This document shows, piece by piece, positions 8,162-18,866 of a stretch of DNA of 64,000 nt. Source of the stretch: JABURQ01 sp029243145. Lineage in GTDB: Bacteria > Planctomycetota > Planctomycetia > Planctomycetales > Planctomycetaceae. The notes beneath the pieces were generated by a model. It was not told the origin of the DNA. It was given only the letters and a program-made list of their open reading frames with translations, and did not search any database. The stretch is taken from the NCBI GenBank assembly GCA_965660145.1, contig CBFHYX010000020.1, forward strand, positions 1 to 64,000. Reading direction: 5' to 3'. Position numbers and translations under genes: made by a program. Positions within the stretch are counted from its first letter, which is position 1. Each line of letters begins with the position of its first letter.

Positions 8162-9404
8162 ATGGAAGTTTCTGTCACCTATGATTTTCTACCGAAAACT
8201 CAGACAACACATACCGCAATGGTGATGAGCCATTTTGGCATCGATTTTGAAACTGGCAAAAATGTCATTGCCGAAAATGTTGACCTGCCCATTGAAGTTG
8301 GCCAAGTAGTTTGTTTTATGGGGTCTTCAGGTTCCGGCAAGTCATCCTTAATGCGAGCCGTTGCCGCACAACTTCAAAATGTCGTTAACATCGACGATCT
8401 CGATTTAGGATCACTGCCTTTGATTGACGGATTGGAGTGTCCTTTCAACGAAACGATGCAATGGTTGTCATTATGCGGGCTGAGCGAAGCTCAATTGATG
8501 CTGCGAACACCCGCCGAGCTGAGTGACGGCCAACGCTATCGGTACCGCTTGGCAAAAGGACTGGCGCTCCAGCCAGACTGGTTAATGGCAGACGAATTCA
8601 CGGCGACTCTTGATCGTGTCCTGGCGAGAGTGATTGCCTGTAACATCCGTAAATTGGCAACACGTCAGCAGATTGGTTTCTTACTGGCAACGACACATCA
8701 AGACATGTTGGAAGAACTGCAACCCGACCTGCACATCGAATGTGATCTGGGTGGTGAAATTCAAATCACTCATGGCCAGTGTAAAAAAAAGTGGCCGCTT
8801 GCTCGCAGAATTCGAACTCACCACCGGAACGAAAAGCGACTGGCCGTACTTTGCTCGGTGGCATTACCGCAGCCACAACGTCGGATTCGTCCGGTTCGTG
8901 AATTTGCTTTGGCACGCAGAAACTCCCGTGGGAATCTGTGTTTTCACTTCGGCTCCCGGTTCATTATCACAACGAAATCGTTTTTTTGGACTGCGCGGAA
9001 AATCGAATAGTTTGACGATGAAGGCTCTCGACCGCCAATTGTTCATGCTGTCGCGTGTCGTCATACATCCCGCTTATCGTGGCGCAGGAATCGCCAGCAG
9101 TTTTGTTCAACGAAGTTGCCAACTCGCACCCCGTCCGTGGATTGAGGCACAGGCTCAAATGGGATGGATCAACCCGTTTTTTGAAAAAGCGGGATTTACC
9201 CGAGTCGGCTATACAACGGCCCAAGACCGTCCGCGAAACGCACATTCTGGAGTTTATGGAGGAGGACGCCGTCAACATGGCAAAGAAATGCTCATCTCGA
9301 AAGAAACCCACGAAAAAAGTCGCTTCGCGGAACCCATCTACTACATCTTCGACAACCGGGAAACGTACCGCAAAACGAAAACCAGCCACTCCCAAAAAAA
9401 CTGA
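8162..9404 (+). CDS. ABC ATPase fused to GNAT acetyltransferase (COG2401 type), split by a frameshift
   Basis: Two frames together encode about 413 residues. The first (from ATG 8162, AAGGA site) is an ABC-type ATPase: Walker A GSSGSGKS (54-61), signature LSDGQ (120-124), Walker B LMADEF (141-146), H-loop His179. At a run of eight A (8783-8790) the reading must shift by one base to continue into the second domain, an acetyltransferase with the acetyl-CoA loop IHPAYRGAGIASSF and the C-terminal GFTRVGY. This order is that of COG2401, 'ABC-type ATPase fused to a predicted acetyltransferase domain'. Without the shift, the first frame ends at 9010 with unrelated sequence. The last 128 bases overlap the next gene in another frame. 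Biological role unknown; it has no transporter partner, so it is probably a soluble DNA- or RNA-associated ATPase. Confidence 0.75.
8783..8790 (+). other. A8 slippery run joining the two COG2401 frames
   Basis: Eight consecutive A between GTG-like context (agtgt) and gtgg. Reading seven A instead of eight joins the ATPase frame to the acetyltransferase frame. Runs of this length permit transcriptional slippage in bacteria, but they are also common sites of mutation and of sequencing error. Confidence 0.6.
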
Positions 9405-9867
9405 CTCTCGAACGACCTCCCAACTCCTTTCTGAAGACCAACGCGAACTCTTCCTGACTTGGATGGCGAAGGGCGCGTCCCCCACGATGGTCTGTCAGAA
9501 GTTATTTCTCTCTATGAGTGATGTCGCTGAGACCCTCAACCAGGACGACGAGTTCCGCAGGCTCTGGCAAGAGATCGATCAATCGCTCAGTCAGAACGTC
9601 GTCTCGGCACTCTATCAGTCGGCCATGAAAGGCAGCGTGACCGCACAAACATTTTGGCTGAAACACCATCCGCCTCCCGGCTGGTGTGGTCATTCTGACA
9701 AGCAGGACACGAATGAAAAACAGAATTTTGAGGACTTGAGTGATGAAGAACTCCTGGAACTGGCGGACACGCTGGGACTTGATCCACCGTCTGAATTTGA
9801 AAATAGAACTGAATCGACGGATGATGAGAAAAAGTCCGGCGATCTTTCGTCAGACCATTCAAATTGA
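9277..9867 (+). CDS. Small terminase subunit-like protein
   Basis: A 196-residue protein from ATG 9277, preceded by GGAGGAGG; ATG 9256 is an alternative. Residues 1-50 are rich in Lys, Ser and Thr (MAKKCSSRKKPTKKV at the start) and overlap the end of the ABC/acetyltransferase gene. The middle is helical with an HTH-like segment (WMAKGASPTMVCQKLFLSM), followed by a helix pair and a C-terminus rich in Glu and Asp. Its position directly before a terminase large subunit, and its HTH plus oligomer-like layout, fit a small terminase that recognises DNA. Sequence motifs alone would not prove this. Confidence 0.6.
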   Translation: MAKKCSSRKKPTKKVASRNPSTTSSTTGKRTAKRKPATPKKTDSRTTSQLLSEDQRELFLTWMAKGASPTMVCQKLFLSMSDVAETLNQDDEFRRLWQEIDQSLSQNVVSALYQSAMKGSVTAQTFWLKHHPPPGWCGHSDKQDTNEKQNFEDLSDEELLELADTLGLDPPSEFENRTESTDDEKKSGDLSSDHSN

Positions 9868-11218
9868 GAATGATCGGCAGGAACTTAAGCCGCTCCCGGA
9901 ACTATTAGAACCCTGGCAAGCGGACGATTTTTCGGTTCTTGATCCCGGTTGGAAAAAACTGAGTGGCCAAACCGTAGAACATCCGATTCAACGTGCGTGG
10001 ATCGAACGCCCGCGAGGTCATTCCAAGACTTCCGACATGGCACTTCAACTCGGTTGGATTCTCCTGTATGGACGACCGGGGCTGATCGGATTGGCTGCGG
10101 CAGCAGACTCCGATCAAGCGGCTCTGATTCGCGATGCCTTATTTCGGCTTGCAAACTGGAACCCAGAGATTTTCGAGCCTCTCGACTTTCAAAAAGAGGT
10201 CATTCGTAATCGTGAAACCGGTAGCCAACTGAAGATCATCACCTCCGATGTCGGTTCCTCTTACGGCGTCCTGCCCGATTTCATCATCTGCGATGAACTC
10301 TGTCACTGGTCGAAACCGGATTTGTGGTATTCGTTGCTTTCTTCGGCGGCTAAGAAGCCAGATTGTCTGTTAGCCATCTTGAGCAACGCAGGCGTCGGTC
10401 GCGGTTGGCAGTGGGAAATTCGGGAGATGGCCCAGGAAAGTAATCTTTGGTATTTTTCGACGCTCGATGGCCCGCAGGCTCCCTGGATTCGGGACGATTG
10501 GCTGGAAGAACAACGCCGGATGTTACCCGATCCCGTCTTTCGTCGTTTATGGCTCAACCAATGGCAACATTCCGACGGTGAATTCCTGACATTGGCTGAA
10601 GTCGAATCCTGTCGCGATATTTCCTTATCTTCTCAACAGGCTGGCCAACCGCATCGATCCTATATTGCCGCCATTGACTATGCAGAGAAACACGACCTCA
10701 CCGTGGGCGTACTCATTCACTGGGAGGACAACAAACTCATCATTGATCGCATGGATGTTCGACGACCGACACCCGACCGTCCGACTCGAGTGCAGTGGGT
10801 CGATGACTGGATTGCCAACGTCGCCCAGAACTTCCATCGCGTGACCTTCATTCTCGATGAATACCAGATGGTCGGCACGATTCAGCGGTATGAATCACAA
10901 TATGATGTCCGACGTTTCAACTTCGCAGGCGGACAAGGCAATCACGCCCTCGCCATCGCTCTCAGGCGGGTCATTCTGCAACAACAAATCGCTTGGCCTG
11001 CCAATTGTGGACAGATCGAAGATGCCGACCACCGTGATGATCTGGAGACCGAATTGGCGTCGCTGTTACTCAAGCAAAGTCCGTCGGGACGCTGCCGCAT
11101 CGACCATTATCAGGATGGCGTCCATCACGACGACCGCTCGTTCGCATTGGGAGCCGCCGTATTAGGTAACACCGCAGGAGAATGGCTACAAATCGATCAC
11201 AACGCAGGGTTGTGGTAG
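9824..11218 (+). CDS. Terminase large subunit
   Basis: A 464-residue phage-type terminase large subunit, the ATPase and nuclease that packages DNA into capsids. The N-terminal ATPase has an atypical Walker A, RPRGHSKTS, and a Walker B-like FIICDELCHW. The C-terminal RNase H-like nuclease has acids in AAIDYAEKHDLTVG, FILDEYQMV and HHDDRSFALGAAV, so both activities look intact. Start chosen at ATG 9824 (or 9821), which leaves a 44-base overlap with the small subunit gene; a longer frame reaches 9740. No portal, protease, capsid or tail gene follows: the next gene is on the other strand and unrelated. Confidence 0.8.
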   Translation: MRKSPAIFRQTIQIENDRQELKPLPELLEPWQADDFSVLDPGWKKLSGQTVEHPIQRAWIERPRGHSKTSDMALQLGWILLYGRPGLIGLAAAADSDQAALIRDALFRLANWNPEIFEPLDFQKEVIRNRETGSQLKIITSDVGSSYGVLPDFIICDELCHWSKPDLWYSLLSSAAKKPDCLLAILSNAGVGRGWQWEIREMAQESNLWYFSTLDGPQAPWIRDDWLEEQRRMLPDPVFRRLWLNQWQHSDGEFLTLAEVESCRDISLSSQQAGQPHRSYIAAIDYAEKHDLTVGVLIHWEDNKLIIDRMDVRRPTPDRPTRVQWVDDWIANVAQNFHRVTFILDEYQMVGTIQRYESQYDVRRFNFAGGQGNHALAIALRRVILQQQIAWPANCGQIEDADHRDDLETELASLLLKQSPSGRCRIDHYQDGVHHDDRSFALGAAVLGNTAGEWLQIDHNAGLW

Positions 11219-11367
11219 GTAGCGAATAAGCCATCAATATTCGAAGGCTGGGACAGCACATCCCGGCAAATACTCGATAGTGGTTTTGGTTCATTGTTCG
11301 AGGTTGAGTCCATGCCTCAAAATATTTATCGAAACGAAATTCAATTGTTAACGACTGGTATCATTGA

Positions 11368-12112
11368 CTACGGACGCTTCAATGGCGCCCACTCGATTTT
11401 ACACCACGGCATTTTTTGACGCAGATCTTCGATTCCTGCGGCAGTACATGGCGTTCGTTTCAATTTGAGACTGGTCAGATTTGTCAGACGGACGAACGAA
11501 TCGAGACCATCATCGTTGATTCGAGTTCGTTCCGCATTGAAGTGCTGGACAGAGAGTGGCAGATTCGCGATGGCGGGATTCGAGAAGTTCGTTCGACGAA
11601 CGAGGAGAAACTTTATCCCCTCCTGATTCAACCAGCGAAGTTCCGTTCTGGGAAGTTTCACTTCACCGATGGAGAGATTCGTGACGTGAGTTCCGCGTAG
11701 AATCTCCTGAATGTCGGCATCTGTTAATGGGGCCGAGTAACATGATAATCCTTCCAGTTCCTCTAAAGAACTGAGCAACGGGAGAACCGTTGACAAGTTT
11801 GAACGTTGATTGATCACAATCCGTTTGATGCGCCTGACGGCAATCGACAACTTCAGCTTGTCGATGTAAGCGGGAAGCGTCGAGGCATCGTGGTAGGAAG
11901 TTCCTCCAAAGGGGCTTTTTGGAGCGGTGGGGCCGGTTACTGGAACCCGCTTGTAATGAGTCATCTCGACAAGACACCCAGCGGCTCTCAGTTCTTCGGC
12001 GAGCCTGCTGTGACGATATCGGCAGTCCCAGACCGAGAAGTATCACAGCGACCATCAACAGGACGAGTGGCCAGAGCCGAATCCCATTTTTTGTTTTGAC
12101 ATGTTCGTCCAT
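11368..12112 (-). pseudogene. Membrane-anchored leucine-rich-repeat protein, frameshifted
   Basis: From ATG 12112 the reverse strand encodes MDEHVKTKNG and a transmembrane segment (LWPLVLLMVAVILLGLGL). Near 12026-12030 the frame must change by one base to continue as DCRYRHSRLAEELRAAG and into leucine-rich repeats (LTNLTSLKLKRTPCTAAGIE, SVQHFNAERTRINDDGL). LRR proteins of this build, a short cytoplasmic start, one membrane helix and an outer LRR domain, are frequent in planctomycetes. The product would be about 248 residues. Either the gene is decayed or the base count is wrong. Confidence 0.6.
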
Positions 12113-12421
12113 GAGTTGGTTCCTGATATTCGAACTTACCAGCCTCGACATTGCAGCTCCATTCTCTGAGCTGCGTGCGCTAGAGACGCGGCATATTTGC
12201 GGTTACACGAATCGATCACGCTGAGTGTTACTGCGAAGGAAGCGTCTTCGGTGAGAGGATCAGTCGTTGACATGAATTGAGATTACCTGATCCCGAACGA
12301 TGGAAAGAAAATGTTCAGCTATCAGGCTATGATTGTTTTAAGACACAATCAAGATTCGATTTGAATCGGCTCTACTTCTCACCAGTCACTCCAAACTGAG
12401 CACCGCGTTCGAGCATTGGCT
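12113..12421. other. Intergenic, nothing recognised
   Basis: Spacer between the ATP synthase operon end and the LRR gene. A weak 6-base stem (GATTGT/ACAATC, 12331-12350) has no T-run and is not called a terminator. Confidence 0.4.
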
Positions 12422-12817
12422 TTAATGTGCCAGTTTCAGCATCTTCTGGATGCGGTTGATGCGATTATTTTTCGCTTCTTGATCGGCGTCGTTAGTTGTG
12501 GATTTCTCAGTGAGTTCCGCGAGTTCGGTTTTTAACGCCGCGGTATCAATGCCATCCAGCGTGGTCGCGTCGTTCGTCAGAATGGAAATCACGTGTCCTT
12601 TGACTTGAGCAAAGCCACCATCGATAAAATACGACTTCTCACCCGTTGATGATTGGATCACCAATTCTCCAAAACCGAGACGGCCAACCATCGGAGCGCG
12701 TGACGGATAAACACCGATCAACCCATCGAACAGCGGGAACTTCAGAGAGTCCGCCGGCTCGTTGAGCAGCGTTTTTTCCGGGGTGACCAGCACCAGTTGG
12801 AGTTTTCCGTCAGCCAT
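12422..12817 (-). CDS. atpC: ATP synthase F1 epsilon subunit
   Basis: A 131-residue epsilon subunit from ATG 12817 (MADGKLQLVLVTPEKTLL). The N-terminal beta-sandwich contains FPLFDGLIGVYPSRAPMVG, followed by a helical hairpin rich in Glu, Lys and Asn. It links the rotor to the catalytic head and can inhibit ATP hydrolysis. It is the last gene of the operon, but unusually it stands 189 bases after atpD. No clear ribosome site lies before the start; the leader there is made of CACTTTT word repeats. Confidence 0.92.
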   Translation of the reverse strand: MADGKLQLVLVTPEKTLLNEPADSLKFPLFDGLIGVYPSRAPMVGRLGFGELVIQSSTGEKSYFIDGGFAQVKGHVISILTNDATTLDGIDTAALKTELAELTEKSTTNDADQEAKNNRINRIQKMLKLAH

Positions 12818-13006
12818 ATTAGTGTCCGAAAAGTGAAAGAGTGGAAAAAGTGTAAAAGTCAAATTGCCAGAAGAGATCCTTCAAAGCTCATTGGGTGTTC
12901 CTTTTGTCCGCTTTCGGCTTTCCCCTTTCCGCTCTCGATATTGACCTTGAGAATGTCAGGCACAGCCTGACCTACAAAAACCTAATTTCAATTCACCAAT
13001 TGCTAA
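12818..13006 (-). repeat. Repeat-filled spacer between atpD and atpC
   Basis: Four repeat types lie here. These are CACTTTT-like words (12831-12860, gene strand), GCTTTCGGCTTTCCCCTTTCCGCT-type words (12906-12933), a REP-like hairpin TCAGGC-ACA-GCCTGA (within 12954-12975), and an AATTGCTAATTA word at 12999-13010 that reaches the atpD stop codon. In most bacteria these two genes nearly touch. The hairpin could lower atpC expression relative to atpD or stabilise the upstream mRNA (inference). Confidence 0.6.
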
Positions 13007-14458
13007 TTACGCTTTTTCAGCCATTTTCTTGGCCTGTTCTTCGGCTTCCTTCACACCACCCACATACATGAAGGCGGCTTCGGGTAAGTGATCCCAGACG
13101 CCGTCACAAATTTGTTCAAACGACTCAATCGTTTCTTCCAGTGGTGTAATTTTACCCGACTTACCTGTGAACACCTCGGCAACCAGGAACGGTTGCGAAA
13201 GGAAACGTTCGATGCGACGGGCTCGTGCGACGACTTGTTTGTCTTCTTCGGACAATTCGTCGACACCGAGAATCGCGATGATGTCTTGCAGTTCGCGGTA
13301 GCGTTGCAGAATGGTCTGCACACGGCGGGCGACTGAGTAGTGTCGTTCTCCGACGTATTGCGGGTCGAGAATACGGGATGACGATGCGAGCGGGTCGATC
13401 GCCGGGTAAATCCCTTTTTCCGAGATGGAACGTTCGAGGTAAATGAACGCGTCCAAGTGAGAGAACGCCGTGGCTGGTGCCGGGTCGGTCGGATCGTCTG
13501 CCGGAACGTACACAGCTTGTACTGATGTAATCGCACCACTTTTGGTCGAAGTGATTCGTTCTTGCAATTCTCCTTGTTCGGTACCGAGTGTTGGTTGGTA
13601 ACCCACAGCGGACGGCATACGTCCGAGTAGTGCCGACACTTCTGCACCCGCTTGAGAGAAGCGGAAAATGTTATCGACAAACAACAGCGTGTCAGTTCCG
13701 GTCGTGTCTCGGAACCACTCGGCCATTGTAAGCGCTGACAATGCAACGCGAAGACGAGCACCGGGGGGTTCGTTCATCTGACCGAAAACCATACAGGTTT
13801 GTTCGATCACGGAACGACCGGTATCGCCGATTTTGGTTTCCTGCATCTCAAGCCAGAGGTCGTTTCCTTCGCGGGTCCGTTCACCCACACCGGCAAATAC
13901 CGAATAACCACCGTGAGCCGACGCGATACGAGCAATCAACTCTGTGAGAATCACGGTCTTACCGAGACCCGCACCACCGAACAGTCCAGCTTTACCACCA
14001 CGAACGAACGGAGTGAGCAAATCGACCACTTTGATCCCGGTTTCAAAAAGCTCTGTTTTCGGAGACAAATCTTCCAACAATGGTGGTTGGCGGTGAATGG
14101 GCCAGCGTTCTGTGGTGTTGACCGGTCCGCGACCATCGATCTCTTCACCCAGCACGTTGAACACACGGCCGAGCGATTCTTTTCCGACCGGTACAGTGAC
14201 AGGGCCACCCGTATCGACCACCTCCATGCCGCGAGTCATACCATCGGTACCGCCGAGCGCCACGCAACGGACACGTCCACCACCGAGGTGCTGTTGGACT
14301 TCTCCGGTCACATTAATGTGAATCCCTTTGATCTCTGCATTGACGATCAAGGCATTGTAGATTTCAGGTAAGGCGTCCTGAGAGAATACGGCATCGAAGG
14401 TCGAGCCGATCACCTGAGAAACTTTACCAATTTTTTGAGTTGCTGTATCTGTTGCCAT
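13007..14458 (-). CDS. atpD: ATP synthase F1 beta subunit (catalytic)
   Basis: A 483-residue catalytic subunit. Walker A is GGAGLGKT at residues 161-168 (the usual form has V for L), followed by VFAGVGERTREGNDLW with the catalytic Glu and by LLFVDNIFRFSQAG (Walker B). The C-terminus has the DELSEEDK region. It forms the alpha3-beta3 head that makes ATP in the cytoplasm. Reverse-strand operon member, 54 bases after atpG. Confidence 0.97.
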   Translation of the reverse strand: MATDTATQKIGKVSQVIGSTFDAVFSQDALPEIYNALIVNAEIKGIHINVTGEVQQHLGGGRVRCVALGGTDGMTRGMEVVDTGGPVTVPVGKESLGRVFNVLGEEIDGRGPVNTTERWPIHRQPPLLEDLSPKTELFETGIKVVDLLTPFVRGGKAGLFGGAGLGKTVILTELIARIASAHGGYSVFAGVGERTREGNDLWLEMQETKIGDTGRSVIEQTCMVFGQMNEPPGARLRVALSALTMAEWFRDTTGTDTLLFVDNIFRFSQAGAEVSALLGRMPSAVGYQPTLGTEQGELQERITSTKSGAITSVQAVYVPADDPTDPAPATAFSHLDAFIYLERSISEKGIYPAIDPLASSSRILDPQYVGERHYSVARRVQTILQRYRELQDIIAILGVDELSEEDKQVVARARRIERFLSQPFLVAEVFTGKSGKITPLEETIESFEQICDGVWDHLPEAAFMYVGGVKEAEEQAKKMAEKA

Positions 14459-14512
14459 CGTGTTCTTCTCGATTGTTGAAGTTAGGCTGATCGAGTGATG
14501 AATGTATTACGT

Positions 14513-15397
14513 TTATTCCAATGCCGCCGCACCGCCGATGATTTCGGAAAGTTCCGAAGTGATCTGCGATTGACGGGCGCGGTTATATTTTCGGGACAGG
14601 TCGCGAATCATGTCACCCGCGTTTTCAGTGGCGCCTTTCATGGCAACCATACGGGCAATCTGTTCGCTCACTGCGGCATCCAGGAAACACTTGAAGAGTC
14701 GCGCTTTGAAGGCGGCGGGAACAATCTCTTCCAGAATTTCCTGAGCGGACGGCAGGAATTCGTAATCGACATTCCTCCCGTCCTCTTCGTCGTCTCCACC
14801 ATCAGTGATCAAGTCACCGATGGGCAGGAGTGTTTCGAGCATCGCCGTTTGCTTTCCGGCTGACTCGAACTTTGTGTAGGCGACTTCGACACGGTCAATC
14901 TCACCGCTGATGTAGCCATCAATATATCGTTGTGCGATCGACTCGACCTCAGAGAACTTTGGTTGATCCTCAAAGTTCGTGTAAGCTCGATCGAATTCAT
15001 ATCCCTGAAACTTCAGGAAAGCGATTCCGCGTTTACCGGCGACTTCGACTTCCAGTTCCTGTTCTTCGTTGTCGAGAATCTCTCTCAATCGCGGAACCGC
15101 TTTTCGCAACACCCCACCATTGTACCCACCGCACAGACCTCGATTGGAAGTCAGCACGAGCAGGTTTACTTTTTTGGGGTTCTCGCGTTGCTCCAAAAGG
15201 GGGTGTGAGAATTTAAGATCCACTTGCGAGAGATCGGCGACAATTTCCGAAATCTTCTTCGTATACGCAGCCGCTTCCGTCGCACGGTCCATGGCTTTCT
15301 TGAATCGCGCGGTGGCGATCAATTCCATAGTCCGGGTGATCTTCCGGATGTTCTTGACTGATTTCAGTCGTTTGACAAGTGCCCGGGCTTTGGCCAT
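14513..15397 (-). CDS. atpG: ATP synthase F1 gamma subunit
   Basis: A 294-residue central-stalk subunit. The ends are conserved coiled-coil helices: MAKARALVKRLKSVKNIRKI at the start and MKGATENAGDMIRDLSRKYN near the end. The Rossmann-like middle contains VLTSNRGLCGGYNGG. An acidic stretch (DGGDDEEDG, around residues 205-215) interrupts the middle domain, an insertion seen in some planctomycete and proteobacterial gamma subunits. It transmits rotation from the c-ring to the head. Confidence 0.95.
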   Translation of the reverse strand: MAKARALVKRLKSVKNIRKITRTMELIATARFKKAMDRATEAAAYTKKISEIVADLSQVDLKFSHPLLEQRENPKKVNLLVLTSNRGLCGGYNGGVLRKAVPRLREILDNEEQELEVEVAGKRGIAFLKFQGYEFDRAYTNFEDQPKFSEVESIAQRYIDGYISGEIDRVEVAYTKFESAGKQTAMLETLLPIGDLITDGGDDEEDGRNVDYEFLPSAQEILEEIVPAAFKARLFKCFLDAAVSEQIARMVAMKGATENAGDMIRDLSRKYNRARQSQITSELSEIIGGAAALE

Positions 15398-15463
15398 AGG
15401 ATTACGAAGTTCAAAGGGTGAATAAAAATGAAATCAACAAACTCTCAAATCTGATCGCGAAGT

Positions 15464-17591
<2,128 letters not shown>

Positions 17592-17663
17592 ACTGAATGA
17601 ACTTTCTGACTTTCAGGAAGAAACCATAAGAACAACAAGGTCGCCGAAACGACACAATACTTC

Positions 17664-18392
17664 TTATGATCCCGAGAACTGAGACAACGCTTCATCGATC
17701 AATCGAGTTTGATCATCACCATTAATTGATCGGCCGATCACATGCTCGGTGGCCGATGCCACCTGAGAAGACATCGTATCGAACAGTTCTTTCAAAGCCG
17801 CATCTTTCGATCGTTCGATTTCGTGAATCGCACGATCTTGAGTGACCTTGGCTTCTCTCTGAGCTGTTTCGATGATGTCGTTCTTCGTATGTTCGGCATC
17901 CCGCTTGGCTTCTTCGATAATGGCCTTCACTTCATCCTGTACGGCTTCCAGTTTGGCCGCATGCTCTTTGAGCATATTCTGGGCCTGAATCCGTGCAGCT
18001 TCCGCTTCGGCTAACTGACTGCGGAAGTGAGCTTCGCGACTATCAAGCCCTTGCGTGAGAGGCCCCCAAGCAAAAACACGAAGTACTAAGACGAAGACCA
18101 CAAACGTCACTAACGACCATAAAGCGGTGTCTGCCTTGAACTTCATCCCACCGCCTTTTTCTTCATCGTGGGCATGATCACCATCGTCTTCGAGATCGTG
18201 CCCCTTACTATCTTCCTTCGACTCGTCATGGTCGTGACCCTCCTCATGCTCATGAGAAGCATCACTCTCGTCATGCTTTTCTGTCGCTTCGGAGGGAGTT
18301 TCATCAGCGGCAAAAACCGCTTGTTGACTCATACCGATCACAATAAAACATGCGAATGTCAGAGACATCATCGTACGAATTGGAATCACCAT
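17664..18392 (-). CDS. atpF: ATP synthase Fo b subunit with His/Asp-rich periplasmic extension
   Basis: A 242-residue b subunit. It begins with a cleavable-looking signal sequence (to about residue 29, VFAAD), then a stretch at residues 40-76 with eight histidines among many Asp and Glu (for example HEHEEGHDHDESKE). Next come the membrane helix (about 90-108, LWSLVTFVVFVLVLRVFAWG) and the long cytoplasmic coiled coil that meets delta. Ordinary b subunits start directly at the membrane helix, so the extension is additional and should face the periplasm. A metal- or proton-buffering role is inference. Confidence 0.92.
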   Translation of the reverse strand: MVIPIRTMMSLTFACFIVIGMSQQAVFAADETPSEATEKHDESDASHEHEEGHDHDESKEDSKGHDLEDDGDHAHDEEKGGGMKFKADTALWSLVTFVVFVLVLRVFAWGPLTQGLDSREAHFRSQLAEAEAARIQAQNMLKEHAAKLEAVQDEVKAIIEEAKRDAEHTKNDIIETAQREAKVTQDRAIHEIERSKDAALKELFDTMSSQVASATEHVIGRSINGDDQTRLIDEALSQFSGS

Positions 18393-18443
18393 CGACTCCC
18401 TGCCTTTAATTACGGCGGAATAAAGCCTGATTAAACAATCAGT

Positions 18444-18752
18444 TTATTGGGCGAAGTAAGTTTCGTTACTACCACCACAGACGATTAGTGCGTAGAAGGT
18501 TACCCCTTCAATCAGAGCAGCAGCAATAATCATTGCTGTCTGAATCTGACCCGCAACTTCTGGCTGGCGTGCCATACCATCGACAGCAGCACTGCCAATT
18601 TTACCAATGCCGTAACCAGCACCAATAATTGTCAACGCCGCGCCAAACGCACCAGAAAAGTGAACGCCACCCTCACCCGCAGCAAACGCCGGGAGAGACA
18701 TGGCAACACAAACACTCATCGCCATCACAAGGACTCGAAAACAGTAACTCAC
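18444..18752 (-). CDS. atpE: ATP synthase Fo c subunit
   Basis: A 102-residue proteolipid starting with GTG 18752 behind AGAGGAG. Residues 1-25 look like a signal peptide (ending AFAAG), followed by the hairpin: helix 1 (about 33-56), loop ARQPE (61-65), helix 2 (71-92) with the ion-binding Glu82. The sodium-binding pattern (Gln in helix 1 and Glu-Ser/Thr in helix 2) is absent; Ile stands at the Gln position and Gly follows Glu82. Proton coupling is therefore expected. Confidence 0.95.
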   Translation of the reverse strand: MSYCFRVLVMAMSVCVAMSLPAFAAGEGGVHFSGAFGAALTIIGAGYGIGKIGSAAVDGMARQPEVAGQIQTAMIIAAALIEGVTFYALIVCGGSNETYFAQ

Positions 18753-18866
18753 GTTAAGTTCTCCTCTGTTACTTTGTTAGGGACTCCGCTTTTGGGAGCC
18801 TTAAACCAAGGACTATTAACTCTGACCGACCGCCCCACAACGGAACGAATGCGGATGTCTTAAAAT

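Noticed and set aside
8791..9010. C-terminal tail of the unshifted ABC ATPase frame
   Set aside because: Arg-rich, low-information sequence; the alternate frame has clear acetyltransferase motifs.
12331..12350. Terminator after atpC
   Set aside because: Six-base stem without a T-run on the relevant strand.
18444..18752. Sodium-dependent c subunit
   Set aside because: The helix-1 glutamine and helix-2 Glu-Ser/Thr pattern are absent.
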